Of a stretch of 64,000 nt of DNA, positions 53,554 through 63,652 are shown piece by piece. Each line of letters starts with the position of its first letter. The first letter of the stretch is position 1. The translations under genes were made by a program, and so were the position numbers. A model generated the notes under the pieces. That model saw nothing but the letters and a program-made list of their open reading frames with translations. It was not told the origin of the DNA and made no database searches. Source of the stretch: an uncultured Tessaracoccus sp. (GTDB lineage: Bacteria; Actinomycetota; Actinomycetes; Propionibacteriales; Propionibacteriaceae). The DNA lies in the NCBI RefSeq assembly GCF_947286155.1, contig NZ_CAMYPD010000005.1:1-64000 (forward strand), given 5' to 3'.

Positions 53554-54785
53554 CAGTCCATCGACCTCCTCATCACGCGAGGAAGGTGCTCGAGGCTACC
53601 GATCTGGTTCAGGGTGACGTTGCCCACCTTGCGGTTGCGGGGCTCGTCGCCCGTGGAGACCCGGATGCCGATGTAGCGGGTGTCGACGTCGAACCGCGCG
53701 CTCGCCACACGCAGGTCGGTGAGGGTTGTCGTCGATCCTGAGATGAGGATCACGATCGACGCCCCATAGTTGGCGCGCGAGTGAGAGTAGGCGAGATCTG
53801 CGACGCCGCCACGCGCGGTCTGCTCCACGAGCGCGAGTTCGTCGAGGGCCACCGTCGGCGCTACCGCCGCGAGTTCTTCCTTCGACGTGGCCATCACCAG
53901 CTGCGAATCTCCCAGCAAGGCTTGCATCGCGATCGACGCTGCCGCCGAGACCGCCGTCTCGAACTCGTCATCGTCGATGTACGACTGGTGGCCCGTATCC
54001 AGCGCGACGAGCACCTTCGACATGCGCGACTCCTCAAACTGGCGCACCATCAGTTCGCCGGCGCGCGCAGAAGATTTCCAGTGCACGTGGCGACGGTCGT
54101 CGCCGGCCACGTAGGGGCGCAGCGCGTGGAAGTTCATGTCGGATGCGCTGAGGTTCGGGCTCGCGTGGCCCTCGAGGTCGTGCACGAAACCCATCTGCCG
54201 CCCAGGCAGGCGCACCGTCTTGGGGTGCACGTACACCTCTTCCTGACCCGTCCAGTGCGTCTCCCGCCCGGCCAGGCCAAAGGGGTCGCCTTGCACCGAG
54301 TTGGCAGGGCCGACGACGATGCGTCCACGCCGGTGCGTCGGAATCCGAAACCGAAATTCGCGCGTGCTGCCCCCTGGCATGAGCGGCATCCAGAAACTGG
54401 CCATCTCTTTCCCGAGCGGAAGGTCGAGGCGGGAACCGAGGTGACGCTTGCCGGGCTGGGTTTGCACGAGAATCCGCCCGAAAGCCCGCTCCCCCACCAC
54501 GACCGAGCGGTCCGAGAGCTGCATCGTGACGCGCAGCCGCGGCTTGCCGATGGTGAACAGCAGCGCGATGCCCACCAGCACGATCGCGACGATGCCGACC
54601 AGCACAAACTCCGTCCACCTTGCGACGAGCCCCACGACGAGCACTATGACGCCCAGCAGCAGTGCGATCCACCCTGCGTTGCGCATGCCGATGCGCTCGC
54701 TGACGCGTTTGTACAGCGAGCGAACGGCCTCACCGGTTGGCGGATCGACCGCTTCGGGGATCTCCCAGCGGGCGGTGGTAGTCAT
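53553..54785 (-). CDS. DUF58 domain protein (second MoxR cluster)
   Basis: 410 residues. Two membrane segments at about residues 37-75 are followed by a beta-rich region and the DUF58 signature LRPYVAGDDRRHVHWKSSARAGELMVRQFEE near residue 235, then a vWA-like C-terminal domain (VLVALDTGHQSY, i.e. a degenerate metal motif). It differs clearly from the paralogue at 2707-3957. ATG 54785 shares a base with the moxR stop (TGATG) and its own stop with the next start, so translation is coupled along MoxR-DUF58-TgpA. Confidence 0.9.
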   Translation of the reverse strand: MTTTARWEIPEAVDPPTGEAVRSLYKRVSERIGMRNAGWIALLLGVIVLVVGLVARWTEFVLVGIVAIVLVGIALLFTIGKPRLRVTMQLSDRSVVVGERAFGRILVQTQPGKRHLGSRLDLPLGKEMASFWMPLMPGGSTREFRFRIPTHRRGRIVVGPANSVQGDPFGLAGRETHWTGQEEVYVHPKTVRLPGRQMGFVHDLEGHASPNLSASDMNFHALRPYVAGDDRRHVHWKSSARAGELMVRQFEESRMSKVLVALDTGHQSYIDDDEFETAVSAAASIAMQALLGDSQLVMATSKEELAAVAPTVALDELALVEQTARGGVADLAYSHSRANYGASIVILISGSTTTLTDLRVASARFDVDTRYIGIRVSTGDEPRNRKVGNVTLNQIGSLEHLPRVMRRSMD

Positions 54786-55750
54786 CAGTCGCGGGCGCGC
54801 TCCGTCGGAGGCGGCACGGAGCCAATCACGCCCGCCATCACGTCGACGGCCGTGACGCCGTTGAACTCAGCCTCAGGGTCGAGAATCATGCGATGGGCCA
54901 GGCACGGCACCGCGAGGATCTTGACATCGTCGGGGGTGACGAAGTGCCGCCCTACCGACGCCGCCCACACCCGCGATGCCCGCACCAGCGCCAGTGCGCC
55001 GCGAACGGACGCCCCGAGGCGCACATCCTCGGCAGCGCGGGTGGCCTCGACGAGACGCACGATGTAGTCCATCACGCTCGCCTCGATGTGCACCGCCCCC
55101 GTCATCTGCGCCATTTCGGCCACCTGCTGGCCCGTCACCACCGACGGCAGCGCCGTCGAGCGTGGCCGCGAGCCGCCGGAGGCAAGGATGCGCATGGTGG
55201 CGTCGTGGTCTGGGTAGCCGAGCGTGGTCTTCATCAGGAAGCGGTCGAGCTGCGCCTCAGGGAGACGGTATGTGCCGGCCTGCTCGATGGGGTTTTGGGT
55301 GGCGATCACCATGAACGGGTTACCGACGGAGTACGACTGCCCGTCGACGGTGACTCGCGATTCTTCCATCACCTCGAGCAGCGCCGACTGGGTTTTCGGC
55401 GAGGCGCGGTTGATCTCGTCGGCCAGCACGATCGACGCGAAGACCGGGCCCTGATGGAACTCGAACTCGCCCGATTTCTGGTCGTAGATCGTCACGCCGG
55501 TGACGTCGGAGGGCAGCAGGTCGGGGGTGAACTGGATGCGGCTGTGTGTGCCCTGCACGGACTGCGCGATGGCGCGGGCGAGGCTCGTCTTGCCGGTGCC
55601 GGGGTAGTCCTCGAGCAGCAAGTGCCCCTCCGCCAACATGCACGTGATCGCGAGGCGGATGGCCTCACTCTTGCCCATGATGACGCGCTCAATGTTGCCG
55701 ACGATGTTCGCGAAGTTCTCGCTGAACCATCGTGCTTGTTCTGGATTCAC
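54785..55750 (-). CDS. MoxR-type AAA+ ATPase (second cluster)
   Basis: 321 residues. Walker A is YPGTGKTSLA, Walker B VLADEINRASPKTQSALLEVM, sensor 1 IATQNPIEQAGTYRLPEAQLDRF; lid motif PDDVKILAVPCLAHR. GTG 55750 overlaps the stop of the giant surface protein (GTGA). As in the first cluster it precedes a DUF58 gene. Its position directly after the 2071-residue protein suggests that this protein or its partners are clients. Confidence 0.93.
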   Translation of the reverse strand: MNPEQARWFSENFANIVGNIERVIMGKSEAIRLAITCMLAEGHLLLEDYPGTGKTSLARAIAQSVQGTHSRIQFTPDLLPSDVTGVTIYDQKSGEFEFHQGPVFASIVLADEINRASPKTQSALLEVMEESRVTVDGQSYSVGNPFMVIATQNPIEQAGTYRLPEAQLDRFLMKTTLGYPDHDATMRILASGGSRPRSTALPSVVTGQQVAEMAQMTGAVHIEASVMDYIVRLVEATRAAEDVRLGASVRGALALVRASRVWAASVGRHFVTPDDVKILAVPCLAHRMILDPEAEFNGVTAVDVMAGVIGSVPPPTERARD

Positions 55751-58700
55751 TGTTTCCTCTCGACGTTATTCCAGGTCCAGCGGCTGCTATTGCCATTGAT
55801 GGTGCAGTTGACCTTGAACTTCTCGTGTGGTTTGGGATCAACATCGGTCGAACCTGGCTTCAGGTACATCTCCGATTTGTAAATGCGGCCATTGGCAGCG
55901 GTGATGGTGTCCAGTAGGTTCCCGTCTTCGCCGAGAACTCTGCATTCACTGCTCTCCGAGACGTAACGAATGGAGACAGTTAGCTTCTTCGTCGCAGCTC
56001 GGTATTCCACCGTGGAGACATTCTTAATGTCGTATGACTCGCGTTGCACCTGAGGAATAGTCGATGGCTTCTCATCACCAGGTTTGACACCTCTCCATCC
56101 TAGCGTGAAGGCTGAGCTGCCACTCTTCAGCAGTATGTCGCCGTTTACCCACTGCTCGACCTTCGGGCCTATCCCGGAGTCGACATGGTAGCCCCCCGGG
56201 GCCCACCCGCCTGTGTCTTCCAGGGATGGCTCTGCCCGCGGGATGATCACGCTTTCTTTGTCGAAGGCCCAGGGGCCCCTAAGCGGAATAGGTTTCGGCC
56301 TCTTGCTCACCGGCACCATACCCGCCACGTGGTGCGTATCCGCGATCACCTGATCGCCTACGCCCTGCGTGAGAATCATCCGCACCTCGCCGGAGTACTC
56401 TCGTCCCGGAACGAGTTCCTGCGTGGTGTACGCGTCTGAGGTGTGTTCGAGATCAATCCAGTTGCCACCCTCGATGCGGTATTGCAGACGCGCCCTGGCC
56501 TTCTGCCGCTCCTCAGGAGTTGGCATCTTGGGAGTGATGAGCCGGAACCCAAGCTTATTGGGATACTTGGGGTTTCCGTATCGGGGGAACTTCGCGGGCC
56601 TTTCGACAATGAGCTTGGGGGCGCTCCACGAAATGAGCGCTTGCTTGGTTTCGGCGACGAGTCTTCGCGAGTGACGATTCTGAGCGTACAGACGGAACTT
56701 CACTTCGCTGTGCCCGAATCCGTCAAACCTATGCTCTTTGCTTTCATCGGGCGGGAAGGCAAAGACCTTACCCTGTCGTTCTTGCCCGCCCGTAACCGGG
56801 ACGAGCTCCAGGTGCATCTTCGGATCACCGTTGGCCTCGAGCGTTTCTCGCGAAACTTTCACAGAAAAACGTCCGCCATTTTCGGTCGGTTCCGGGACGG
56901 CGGTAATGTTTGCGTTCCCCTTCGGCGGGCCGACGGGAAACTCCGGCACCGTGTGTTCGGATTCCGGCGAGGATCCAGCATTGTTGGTGGCCACAATTCC
57001 GAACGAATAGGTTGAGCCGTTGGTGAGGCCTGTCCACTCAAATTGCCGGGCTGAGCCTTCGAGATTCTTGCTGCCGATGCGCTTCCCGGACGAGTCGTAC
57101 AAGTTGACGGTGTAGGTGGTAACCGGGCTTCCCTTGTTCTCCTCGTTCGCAAACTCGGCTTCCAACCACCGCACCATCAAAGCCTGGTCCCTGCTCTCCA
57201 CGGCCGGGCGGCCGGGTGCGAGCGGTTTCACGTCGGGAATATAGGCAGCCGACTGCGGGGACGGTTCAGATGGGCCGAGCTTGTTGTACTCGACGACGCT
57301 CAGCGTCCACGGCACATTGTTGCGCAGCCCCGTGATGGTGCACGTCGTGCCCGGACACGCTTGCGTGACAGGCGATTGGCCTGGCGCAGACGCGATCACT
57401 TCGCGCTTCTCGATCGGGAATCCGTTGTCACCACCGGAGCGGTACTCGAAACGGATCTGTCCATCGCCTGGCACCCCGCCGAAGGGCGCCGACGGCGGTG
57501 AAGGCTTATTCTTCACGTTCAACCGGATACTGCCGTCAACGACGCGCCCCGGGTCCTTCGTCGCGTCTTGCACGGAGTAGCGGGCGGTGAGGGTTCCGAC
57601 GAAATCCTCCGCCGGTGTGATTGTGACGGACTGTTCGTTGAACTCGATCTTGCCCGAGCCAGAAGTGATCGACGCTCCCGTCACGGTGAGGCTCGGGTCA
57701 CTGGTGATGTGCGAAGTGTCGTTCGCAGTCACAGGAATCGACGTGGGAACACCACCCGCAGCGTCTTCCACCACGTCGGTTTCCGCGACAGTCAGGGGCT
57801 GCCTGGACGACACCATCTCGAGCACCACTTCGAAGTCCGCCGACGCGCCCACCGCGTTCGTCACCACACCGCTCAGGGTTCTACGGGTGCCGGCCTTCGC
57901 GGTGATCGGCGCCGTCGCGACGATGACGGAATTGCTGGACTCGGTGCGCCACTCGATGGGCGCATCGCCGCCCGTGTCCTTCCAGTCGCTGAAGCTGAAA
58001 TCCAAGCCTCGGGGGTCGCGGAACAGCGGCATGGCGGAGAGCCGGAATTCTCCCTCACCAGGTGCCACCTGCAGCACACCGTCGGCTACCTTCTCCGGGG
58101 GCAGCTGTGTCAGCGGATCGTCCTCGTCGCCGCCCTTGTTCTGTTCGTTCGCGAGCACTTCAACGTTGATGGTCACGTAGGCACGCTTCGCCGTCGTGTC
58201 ACCCTCGGGCACGACGTCGGTGACTTCGAATACGACGGCAGCAGGACCGCGGTAGTCGAGGCTTGGCGTGTAGTCGACACCACCGGTGGCGGGCACCGCG
58301 CTGCCATTCGTCGCGGTGATGGTGTCGGCGCTCGTGAGCTTCACCGGACGGCCTTCGGTGCCCTGGATGAGGTCGTCGAAACTCAGGTGCACTGGCTGGC
58401 CCGCGGTGGCAGTGATCTGACGGGCCTTGCTGTCGCGCACCACGGGGCGCACGTCCTGCGTACCGGGCACCGTGAGCAGCGCGTACGACGTCTGCTTGTC
58501 CTTGTCCGTCAGCGCGTACCGCACCTGCTTCATACGTTCCCCGACGGGCACCGCGATCTCTGTGGTGCTCACCGCCTGGGGGCTGTCAGGATCGTCCTCC
58601 GACGCGTCGGGCACCGAAACCTTCAAGTCGTTCTGTAGCCCATCGGGATCGAAATCGTTGGCTGTCACGTCAACCTCAATCACGGGCTTGTTGACCACGT

Positions 58701-61700
58701 CGAGGAACGGAACGAGGTCGTCACGCGCCACCGGAGGCAGCAAGGGCGCGTCCTCGTCGACCACAACCGTGAAGCTGCCGATGCCCTCCTGCTGACGGCT
58801 GTCGGTGATCCGGTATGTGCCGCGATACTTCCCCGGTTTCGTGATGGGGGCCACCGAGATTTCACGATCATTCACGATCTCGGCGGAGAGGGACGCGTCT
58901 TCCATCTTCACCGCGTTCTTGTCGGAGAACCCGATGCTGTCGCCCTCGAAATCGTAGTCATTGGCGAGCGCTGGCACCTGGATCGGGCGGCCCGGGCGAA
59001 CCGTAATCGAGTCATGTACGGCAACCGGGGGCTGGTTCACCTTGCCAGGAGGAGCTACACCGACGCGGATCTGGCCACTAGCGACCTCACCGTGCGCGTC
59101 AGCCACCTCGTAGCGGAAGGTGTCGGTACCCTGGCTCTTCGGGAATGCCTCGTAGGTGAGGTAGCTCTCGCCCACCTCAACCACACGTCCCAGCGACGGC
59201 CCAGCACCCAGCCCCAGCAGCGTCACCGCGTCACCGTTGGGGTCGATGCCGTCGAGCCGAATCGGTATGCGCGTCTGACTGCCCGCGAGCACCCTGTCGA
59301 CGACCTCCCTCGGCGCCGGCGGCTGGTTCGGGGAATCCTCGCTCACTGCGGTGACGTTGAGCACCGCCGAGGCAGTGTTCCCTTCCTCGTCGATGACCTC
59401 GTAGGCGACGGCCACCTGCTGGCGCTGCGAACCCTCGGGGACGCGTACCCGCAGCTTGTCGCCGTCGATCCATGTGTTGTCGCCGAGTGGCGACTCCAGA
59501 ATGCGGTTGAGTTTCAGGTCCAGCCCAATCGGCGACGAATCGTTGACGAGCACCGGGGCGGAGGCGATGCTGCCTGCGCGCACGTTGATGTCGTCGTCGA
59601 CGGCAATGGGCTGCACGGAGCCCGTCGTCTTCGTCGGAATCACGACGATGCTGCCGTGCGCGATGTGCCTGCCATCGGAGACCACATACTCAATCGTGAC
59701 GGGTCCCGCGGGCGCCGATTTGGCTTCGATCGTCATCAAATGCCGGCGTTCCAGTTTCACGTTGAGCGACGGGTCGGGAGTGAACGACTGGATGACGAGC
59801 ACGTCGCCGTCGGCGTCGGTGTCGTTGGCGAGCGGATCGATGAAGACGCTGCCTTCCGGCGGCAGCAACGCGACGTCGAGTGCCGCCACCGGCGGATTGT
59901 CGCTGCCGGGCGGCACGACGTCGATGCGCACCACGCCGGTGTCGAATTCCGTCGACGCGACGTTGTAGGTGACGTAGTAGGTGCCCGGTTGCGGCGCGGA
60001 GAACGTGAAGCTCTGATCGGCGTAGTCGGGGGTGACCTTGCAGGTGCTGCAGTCCTCGACGGCCACCTCCTGCAGAATCAGGTTCTCGCCGATGTCGTTC
60101 TCGAGCGGCCGCACCTCGACGGTTTGGTCGACTTGCACCATCGCGAAATCGGCGTAGGCGACGGGTTTTACCGGCTCGTCGACGACGTTGACCTCCAGCT
60201 CACCTTCGGTGGTGTCGGTGCCGTCGGAGATGGTGAGGTTGATCTTCTTCTTACCGTCGGTTTTGCCGATGTCTTGGTAGTTGATGGTGCCGTCGGGGTT
60301 GAAGGTGACGAGGTCTTCCGAGCCGGGCGGCATCGATGCGTCTTCCAGGATGAGTGGGTCGCCCTCCGGGTCGCGCCAGTCGGTCAGGATGCGCTTAGTG
60401 AACTTCGAGCCCTTCTGGATCGTCATCGGCTTGGCGAGCTCGAACAGGTACGGCGGCTTGTTGTCCTTCTTCGGATCAGCATCAGCGACGTTCACAGTGA
60501 CATTGGCGGTGTCGGTGAGGAAACCGTCGGAGACGGTGTAGCTGAACGAGAAGCTCTTCTTCGTGTTCTCTGGCGGGATCGTGATCTGCAACCCGGTACC
60601 GCCGCGTACCGTCTGCAGCGATGCCCCGTCGATCTCGTCGGGCGCCTGGATGGTGAGCACGTCCCCGTCGGGGTCGGAGTCGTTGTCGAGCACGTCGAGG
60701 GTGGTGGCGCGCCCGTTGCGCGCGGTGAGCTCGTCGTCCTGGGCGGACGGAGGATTGTTGTCCTCGTTGCGATCCGCCTTGTCATCGGTGGTGGGCGCGT
60801 CGGGCGGCGGGGGCTCGTCGGATTCCTTGGTGACGAACTCTTCCCAGTTGTCGATGCGCGCCATGTTCTGATCGACGAGCCACACCACGCCGCTTTGTCC
60901 CTCGTTCAGAGCAACCGTGCGACGGTTCACCTGCAGCGACAGCATCGCACCCGCCGGAGCGTTGTAACCGGGAATGTCGCGGGTGAAGGTGTCGGCGTCA
61001 CCGCAGCGCTTCACAAACGTGGTGCCAAACGCGCCGTAGAGGCAGCTTCCCACCTGCACCGGTTCCACGGGTGTGCCCGTCACCTCGCCGGACAGCGAGC
61101 GGACCCCGTCGGGGGTCACACCAATGAGGCCGGCCTCCGTTGCGTACACGGCGCGCACGTCCTCCTTGCCGCCCATGATCTGCTCCACCGGAGGCAGCAG
61201 TTTCGCGTTCGCCGCGCCCGAGACGTCGAACACCTGCGTGGTGCCCTCCACCCAGATGCGCGCGCCGACCCGATCCAGCACGACGGCGTGGTTACCCACT
61301 GCGCTCAACTCGACGGCACCGACGCGGTCAGGATCAAGCGTGAACGGCAGCTGGGTGCTTTCGCGTTTCCCGTTCACCTCACGCACGAGCGACGAAGTGT
61401 TCACGTCGAGGCCGATGAGCGCACCCGTCGCGGTGAGCGTCGCGACCCCGTTGACACCCACCTCGAACTGCGCCTTGTCCTTATCCGGGTCCATGGCGAG
61501 CACATCTTCAGCTTCACCAAACCAGACGCGCCCGTTCTGGGGGCTCGTCACGAGGAGCCGGCTACCCGTCAGCTGCACGTCAGCGCCCGTCGGCAACACC
61601 ATGGGCGATTCGAGACGGTTGCGGCTCTGGTTGTAGCGCGTCAGCGTGTTGGAGTCCTCGCCGCGAACGAGCACAAGATCGTCGCTTTGCAGCACCGACG

Positions 61701-61962
61701 ATTTGCGGTCTGCCACGGTGGTGGCCGATTCGAGCGCCTCGATCTGCGTGTTGACCATGCCCACCATCGCGCGGTTGCGGTTGATGGCGAAGACGGTGCC
61801 TTCGTCGAGGTGCATGTCAGCACGGTCGAGGCCTGGGCTCGCGTAGGCGGCCACGCCGAGGGCGATGGCGAGCACCCCGACGACGAGCCACTGCCAGAAG
61901 CGCCGGAAGAAACGGGCGAGCAGGCGCAGCCCCCGCGAAGTTGGCTTGGTGAAGTGAGCCAT
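55747..61962 (-). CDS. Giant Ig-like/FN3-repeat membrane-anchored protein
   Basis: 2071 residues. Cytoplasmic N-terminus of about 18 residues, one membrane segment (FWQWLVVGVLAIALGVAAY), then a long extracellular chain. Residues about 40-370 look like a beta-propeller-type domain (repeated short GxxxVxxG blades). From about 400 to 1450 there are many cadherin-/VCBS-like Ig repeats, each opening with a PPVA-x-D-like segment and DNDSDPDGD-type calcium loops. Two fibronectin type III domains follow near 1480-1690 (KPSPPSAPFGG; PLAPGRPAVESRDQALMVRW), then a poorly recognised C-terminal part of about 370 residues. The last 1.3 kb of the gene looks lower in GC than the rest. Start overlaps the FHA gene by one base; stop overlaps moxR. 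Confidence 0.88.
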   Translation of the reverse strand: MAHFTKPTSRGLRLLARFFRRFWQWLVVGVLAIALGVAAYASPGLDRADMHLDEGTVFAINRNRAMVGMVNTQIEALESATTVADRKSSVLQSDDLVLVRGEDSNTLTRYNQSRNRLESPMVLPTGADVQLTGSRLLVTSPQNGRVWFGEAEDVLAMDPDKDKAQFEVGVNGVATLTATGALIGLDVNTSSLVREVNGKRESTQLPFTLDPDRVGAVELSAVGNHAVVLDRVGARIWVEGTTQVFDVSGAANAKLLPPVEQIMGGKEDVRAVYATEAGLIGVTPDGVRSLSGEVTGTPVEPVQVGSCLYGAFGTTFVKRCGDADTFTRDIPGYNAPAGAMLSLQVNRRTVALNEGQSGVVWLVDQNMARIDNWEEFVTKESDEPPPPDAPTTDDKADRNEDNNPPSAQDDELTARNGRATTLDVLDNDSDPDGDVLTIQAPDEIDGASLQTVRGGTGLQITIPPENTKKSFSFSYTVSDGFLTDTANVTVNVADADPKKDNKPPYLFELAKPMTIQKGSKFTKRILTDWRDPEGDPLILEDASMPPGSEDLVTFNPDGTINYQDIGKTDGKKKINLTISDGTDTTEGELEVNVVDEPVKPVAYADFAMVQVDQTVEVRPLENDIGENLILQEVAVEDCSTCKVTPDYADQSFTFSAPQPGTYYVTYNVASTEFDTGVVRIDVVPPGSDNPPVAALDVALLPPEGSVFIDPLANDTDADGDVLVIQSFTPDPSLNVKLERRHLMTIEAKSAPAGPVTIEYVVSDGRHIAHGSIVVIPTKTTGSVQPIAVDDDINVRAGSIASAPVLVNDSSPIGLDLKLNRILESPLGDNTWIDGDKLRVRVPEGSQRQQVAVAYEVIDEEGNTASAVLNVTAVSEDSPNQPPAPREVVDRVLAGSQTRIPIRLDGIDPNGDAVTLLGLGAGPSLGRVVEVGESYLTYEAFPKSQGTDTFRYEVADAHGEVASGQIRVGVAPPGKVNQPPVAVHDSITVRPGRPIQVPALANDYDFEGDSIGFSDKNAVKMEDASLSAEIVNDREISVAPITKPGKYRGTYRITDSRQQEGIGSFTVVVDEDAPLLPPVARDDLVPFLDVVNKPVIEVDVTANDFDPDGLQNDLKVSVPDASEDDPDSPQAVSTTEIAVPVGERMKQVRYALTDKDKQTSYALLTVPGTQDVRPVVRDSKARQITATAGQPVHLSFDDLIQGTEGRPVKLTSADTITATNGSAVPATGGVDYTPSLDYRGPAAVVFEVTDVVPEGDTTAKRAYVTINVEVLANEQNKGGDEDDPLTQLPPEKVADGVLQVAPGEGEFRLSAMPLFRDPRGLDFSFSDWKDTGGDAPIEWRTESSNSVIVATAPITAKAGTRRTLSGVVTNAVGASADFEVVLEMVSSRQPLTVAETDVVEDAAGGVPTSIPVTANDTSHITSDPSLTVTGASITSGSGKIEFNEQSVTITPAEDFVGTLTARYSVQDATKDPGRVVDGSIRLNVKNKPSPPSAPFGGVPGDGQIRFEYRSGGDNGFPIEKREVIASAPGQSPVTQACPGTTCTITGLRNNVPWTLSVVEYNKLGPSEPSPQSAAYIPDVKPLAPGRPAVESRDQALMVRWLEAEFANEENKGSPVTTYTVNLYDSSGKRIGSKNLEGSARQFEWTGLTNGSTYSFGIVATNNAGSSPESEHTVPEFPVGPPKGNANITAVPEPTENGGRFSVKVSRETLEANGDPKMHLELVPVTGGQERQGKVFAFPPDESKEHRFDGFGHSEVKFRLYAQNRHSRRLVAETKQALISWSAPKLIVERPAKFPRYGNPKYPNKLGFRLITPKMPTPEERQKARARLQYRIEGGNWIDLEHTSDAYTTQELVPGREYSGEVRMILTQGVGDQVIADTHHVAGMVPVSKRPKPIPLRGPWAFDKESVIIPRAEPSLEDTGGWAPGGYHVDSGIGPKVEQWVNGDILLKSGSSAFTLGWRGVKPGDEKPSTIPQVQRESYDIKNVSTVEYRAATKKLTVSIRYVSESSECRVLGEDGNLLDTITAANGRIYKSEMYLKPGSTDVDPKPHEKFKVNCTINGNSSRWTWNNVERKQ

Positions 61963-63575
61963 TAATCGCTCCTCGGCGGAACGATCTTCAGCCGCACCTG
62001 GTCATCGAGCAGCAGCTCCGTTCCAATCTCGACGGTGACGCTGCGCCCGTCGCGAAGCTCGAACTCTGGCTCCCCTGGGGGGCGCACGAGGGTGCCGTTG
62101 GTGGAGTGAAGGTCAGTGAGGACGATGTTCCACTCGTTGGGCGTAATCAGGATGTGGTTGCGCGAAATGTCGTTGCCGCTGCTGCTGACGCGCATGAGGT
62201 ACGAGCCACGGGGCCCGCGCGCACCGTCGGGGGAACGCCCCACCACGACGCCACTCACCAGGTCAGCGCCGTCGCCCTGGTTAGAAATCACGGCAGCAAG
62301 CACCGGACGGCGGATCAAGCGTGGGTTGGAGGGGTCGACGGGCTCCGAGCACAGACGACAGCTCGACGCCCCGCGAGGGTTCGCGTGCCCGTTCCTGCAC
62401 GGCACGGCCATCACCTGCGGGTCGGGGGTGGGCTGCGCGATGGGTGGCTTGTGCGTCGCAGCGAGGTCGGTAGAGAACACCGTGCCGGGCTCGTCGTCGA
62501 CCTCACCAAAGTTGCCGGATACCACCACGGGCGCTTGGCGGCTGCCAGGCGGTGACACCTGCGACTGAGGTGCCGACGGGGCGCTCATCGGCGGCGGGGC
62601 GGAAGGCCGCGACAACGGAGGGGGCGACGCGGGCTCGTCGAACTGCTCCTGCGCACGCGAATGCTGCGGCTGCTCGGAAAGCTCGGACTCCTCGAGTTGT
62701 TCGGAGCTCGTAGGCGGCGCCGGTTCAGCCGAGCTGTCCCCGATCAGGGAGACAACCGGCTGCTGCCACGGCTGATCGTCTGGGTCCGGCTCGCTGGGCT
62801 CTGCGGGTTGCTCGGGCTCTGCGTCGAGCTCCTGCGACGGCACACCCGCGGCCGCTGCGGCAATGGACGGAGCGGCAGCTGGTTGCGGGGAGGGCGGCTG
62901 TGGGGGCACTTGCGTGTCGGCGTCCAGCGACGTGGTGTCCACCGTGCTACTTGCAGGCTCGGCCACCGCCGGGGTGGGTACCGCGGGGCTCGGTGTCGCC
63001 TCAGGGGCAGGTGCCGCGGGTGCAGGCTTCTCGATGGGGCGCTTGCGTCGTCGCACGCCCAGCACGGGGATCTTCTCGAGGACGCCCATGGACTCCGCGT
63101 CGGGGAGCCGAATGAGCTGGTTTTTCGCCGTCGTGAGTGTGACCGAAGACACCAATGCCGCGCCGACGACGAGCGGGAGGCGCACCTGGTTTCCTTCGAT
63201 GGGTGCGAGCTGGATGGTGTAGGTCTGGTCTTGGTCGAGCAATTCCTCGTGCCACGTCACCGCGTCTTTGCCTTCGGCGACGAGTTCGCCGTCGACGTTG
63301 AGCAGTTGCGCCGCGCCACGGAACAGGCCGTGCAGGCCCGCCTTGTCCCAGAAGAATGCAGCGAAGTCTGCCAGCGATCCGATGCCTACCTCATGCACGA
63401 ACTCGAACAGCGCATCAGGGGTGCGCGTCTCGAGCGTGCCGCGCCACAGGTTCGTCGCGAACTCTGACATCTCGGCGGGCGGGGCCGGCATGATGACCAA
63501 CGATGTTGGCCCCGACAAGGCCAGCCATTTGCCACTCGTGTAGGCCAGCCGCCATGCAGCCACAGGTAATGCCAT
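61962..63575 (-). CDS. FHA-domain protein with zinc-ribbon-like motif
   Basis: 537 residues, first gene of the second cluster. About 165 N-terminal residues form a soluble domain of unknown family (MALPVAAWRLAYTSGKWLAL); a basic stretch RRRKRPIEK and a Pro/Ala/Glu-rich linker of about 200 residues follow. A short C-x-x-x-H/C-x-x-C element (CRNGHANPRGASSCRLCSEP) precedes the C-terminal FHA domain (VVGRSPDGARG, SGNDISRNHILI, STNGT). It likely reads threonine phosphorylation on partners. ATG 63575; it ends in TAATG with the giant protein. Upstream lies an unrelated aminotransferase gene on the same strand. Confidence 0.85.
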   Translation of the reverse strand: MALPVAAWRLAYTSGKWLALSGPTSLVIMPAPPAEMSEFATNLWRGTLETRTPDALFEFVHEVGIGSLADFAAFFWDKAGLHGLFRGAAQLLNVDGELVAEGKDAVTWHEELLDQDQTYTIQLAPIEGNQVRLPLVVGAALVSSVTLTTAKNQLIRLPDAESMGVLEKIPVLGVRRRKRPIEKPAPAAPAPEATPSPAVPTPAVAEPASSTVDTTSLDADTQVPPQPPSPQPAAAPSIAAAAAGVPSQELDAEPEQPAEPSEPDPDDQPWQQPVVSLIGDSSAEPAPPTSSEQLEESELSEQPQHSRAQEQFDEPASPPPLSRPSAPPPMSAPSAPQSQVSPPGSRQAPVVVSGNFGEVDDEPGTVFSTDLAATHKPPIAQPTPDPQVMAVPCRNGHANPRGASSCRLCSEPVDPSNPRLIRRPVLAAVISNQGDGADLVSGVVVGRSPDGARGPRGSYLMRVSSSGNDISRNHILITPNEWNIVLTDLHSTNGTLVRPPGEPEFELRDGRSVTVEIGTELLLDDQVRLKIVPPRSD

Positions 63576-63652
63576 GGGTGGTTCCTTTCCTTCTCGGCCT
63601 CAAACGACTAGACAAACAAACTCCAGTCAACCAGACTCACCTAATCAGAAGG

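Noticed and set aside
59014..61965. 983-codon open frame antisense to the giant surface protein gene
   Set aside because: High-GC codon bias opens the opposite strand. The translation is rich in Arg, Gly, Val and His without domains, while the minus strand shows clear Ig-like repeats.
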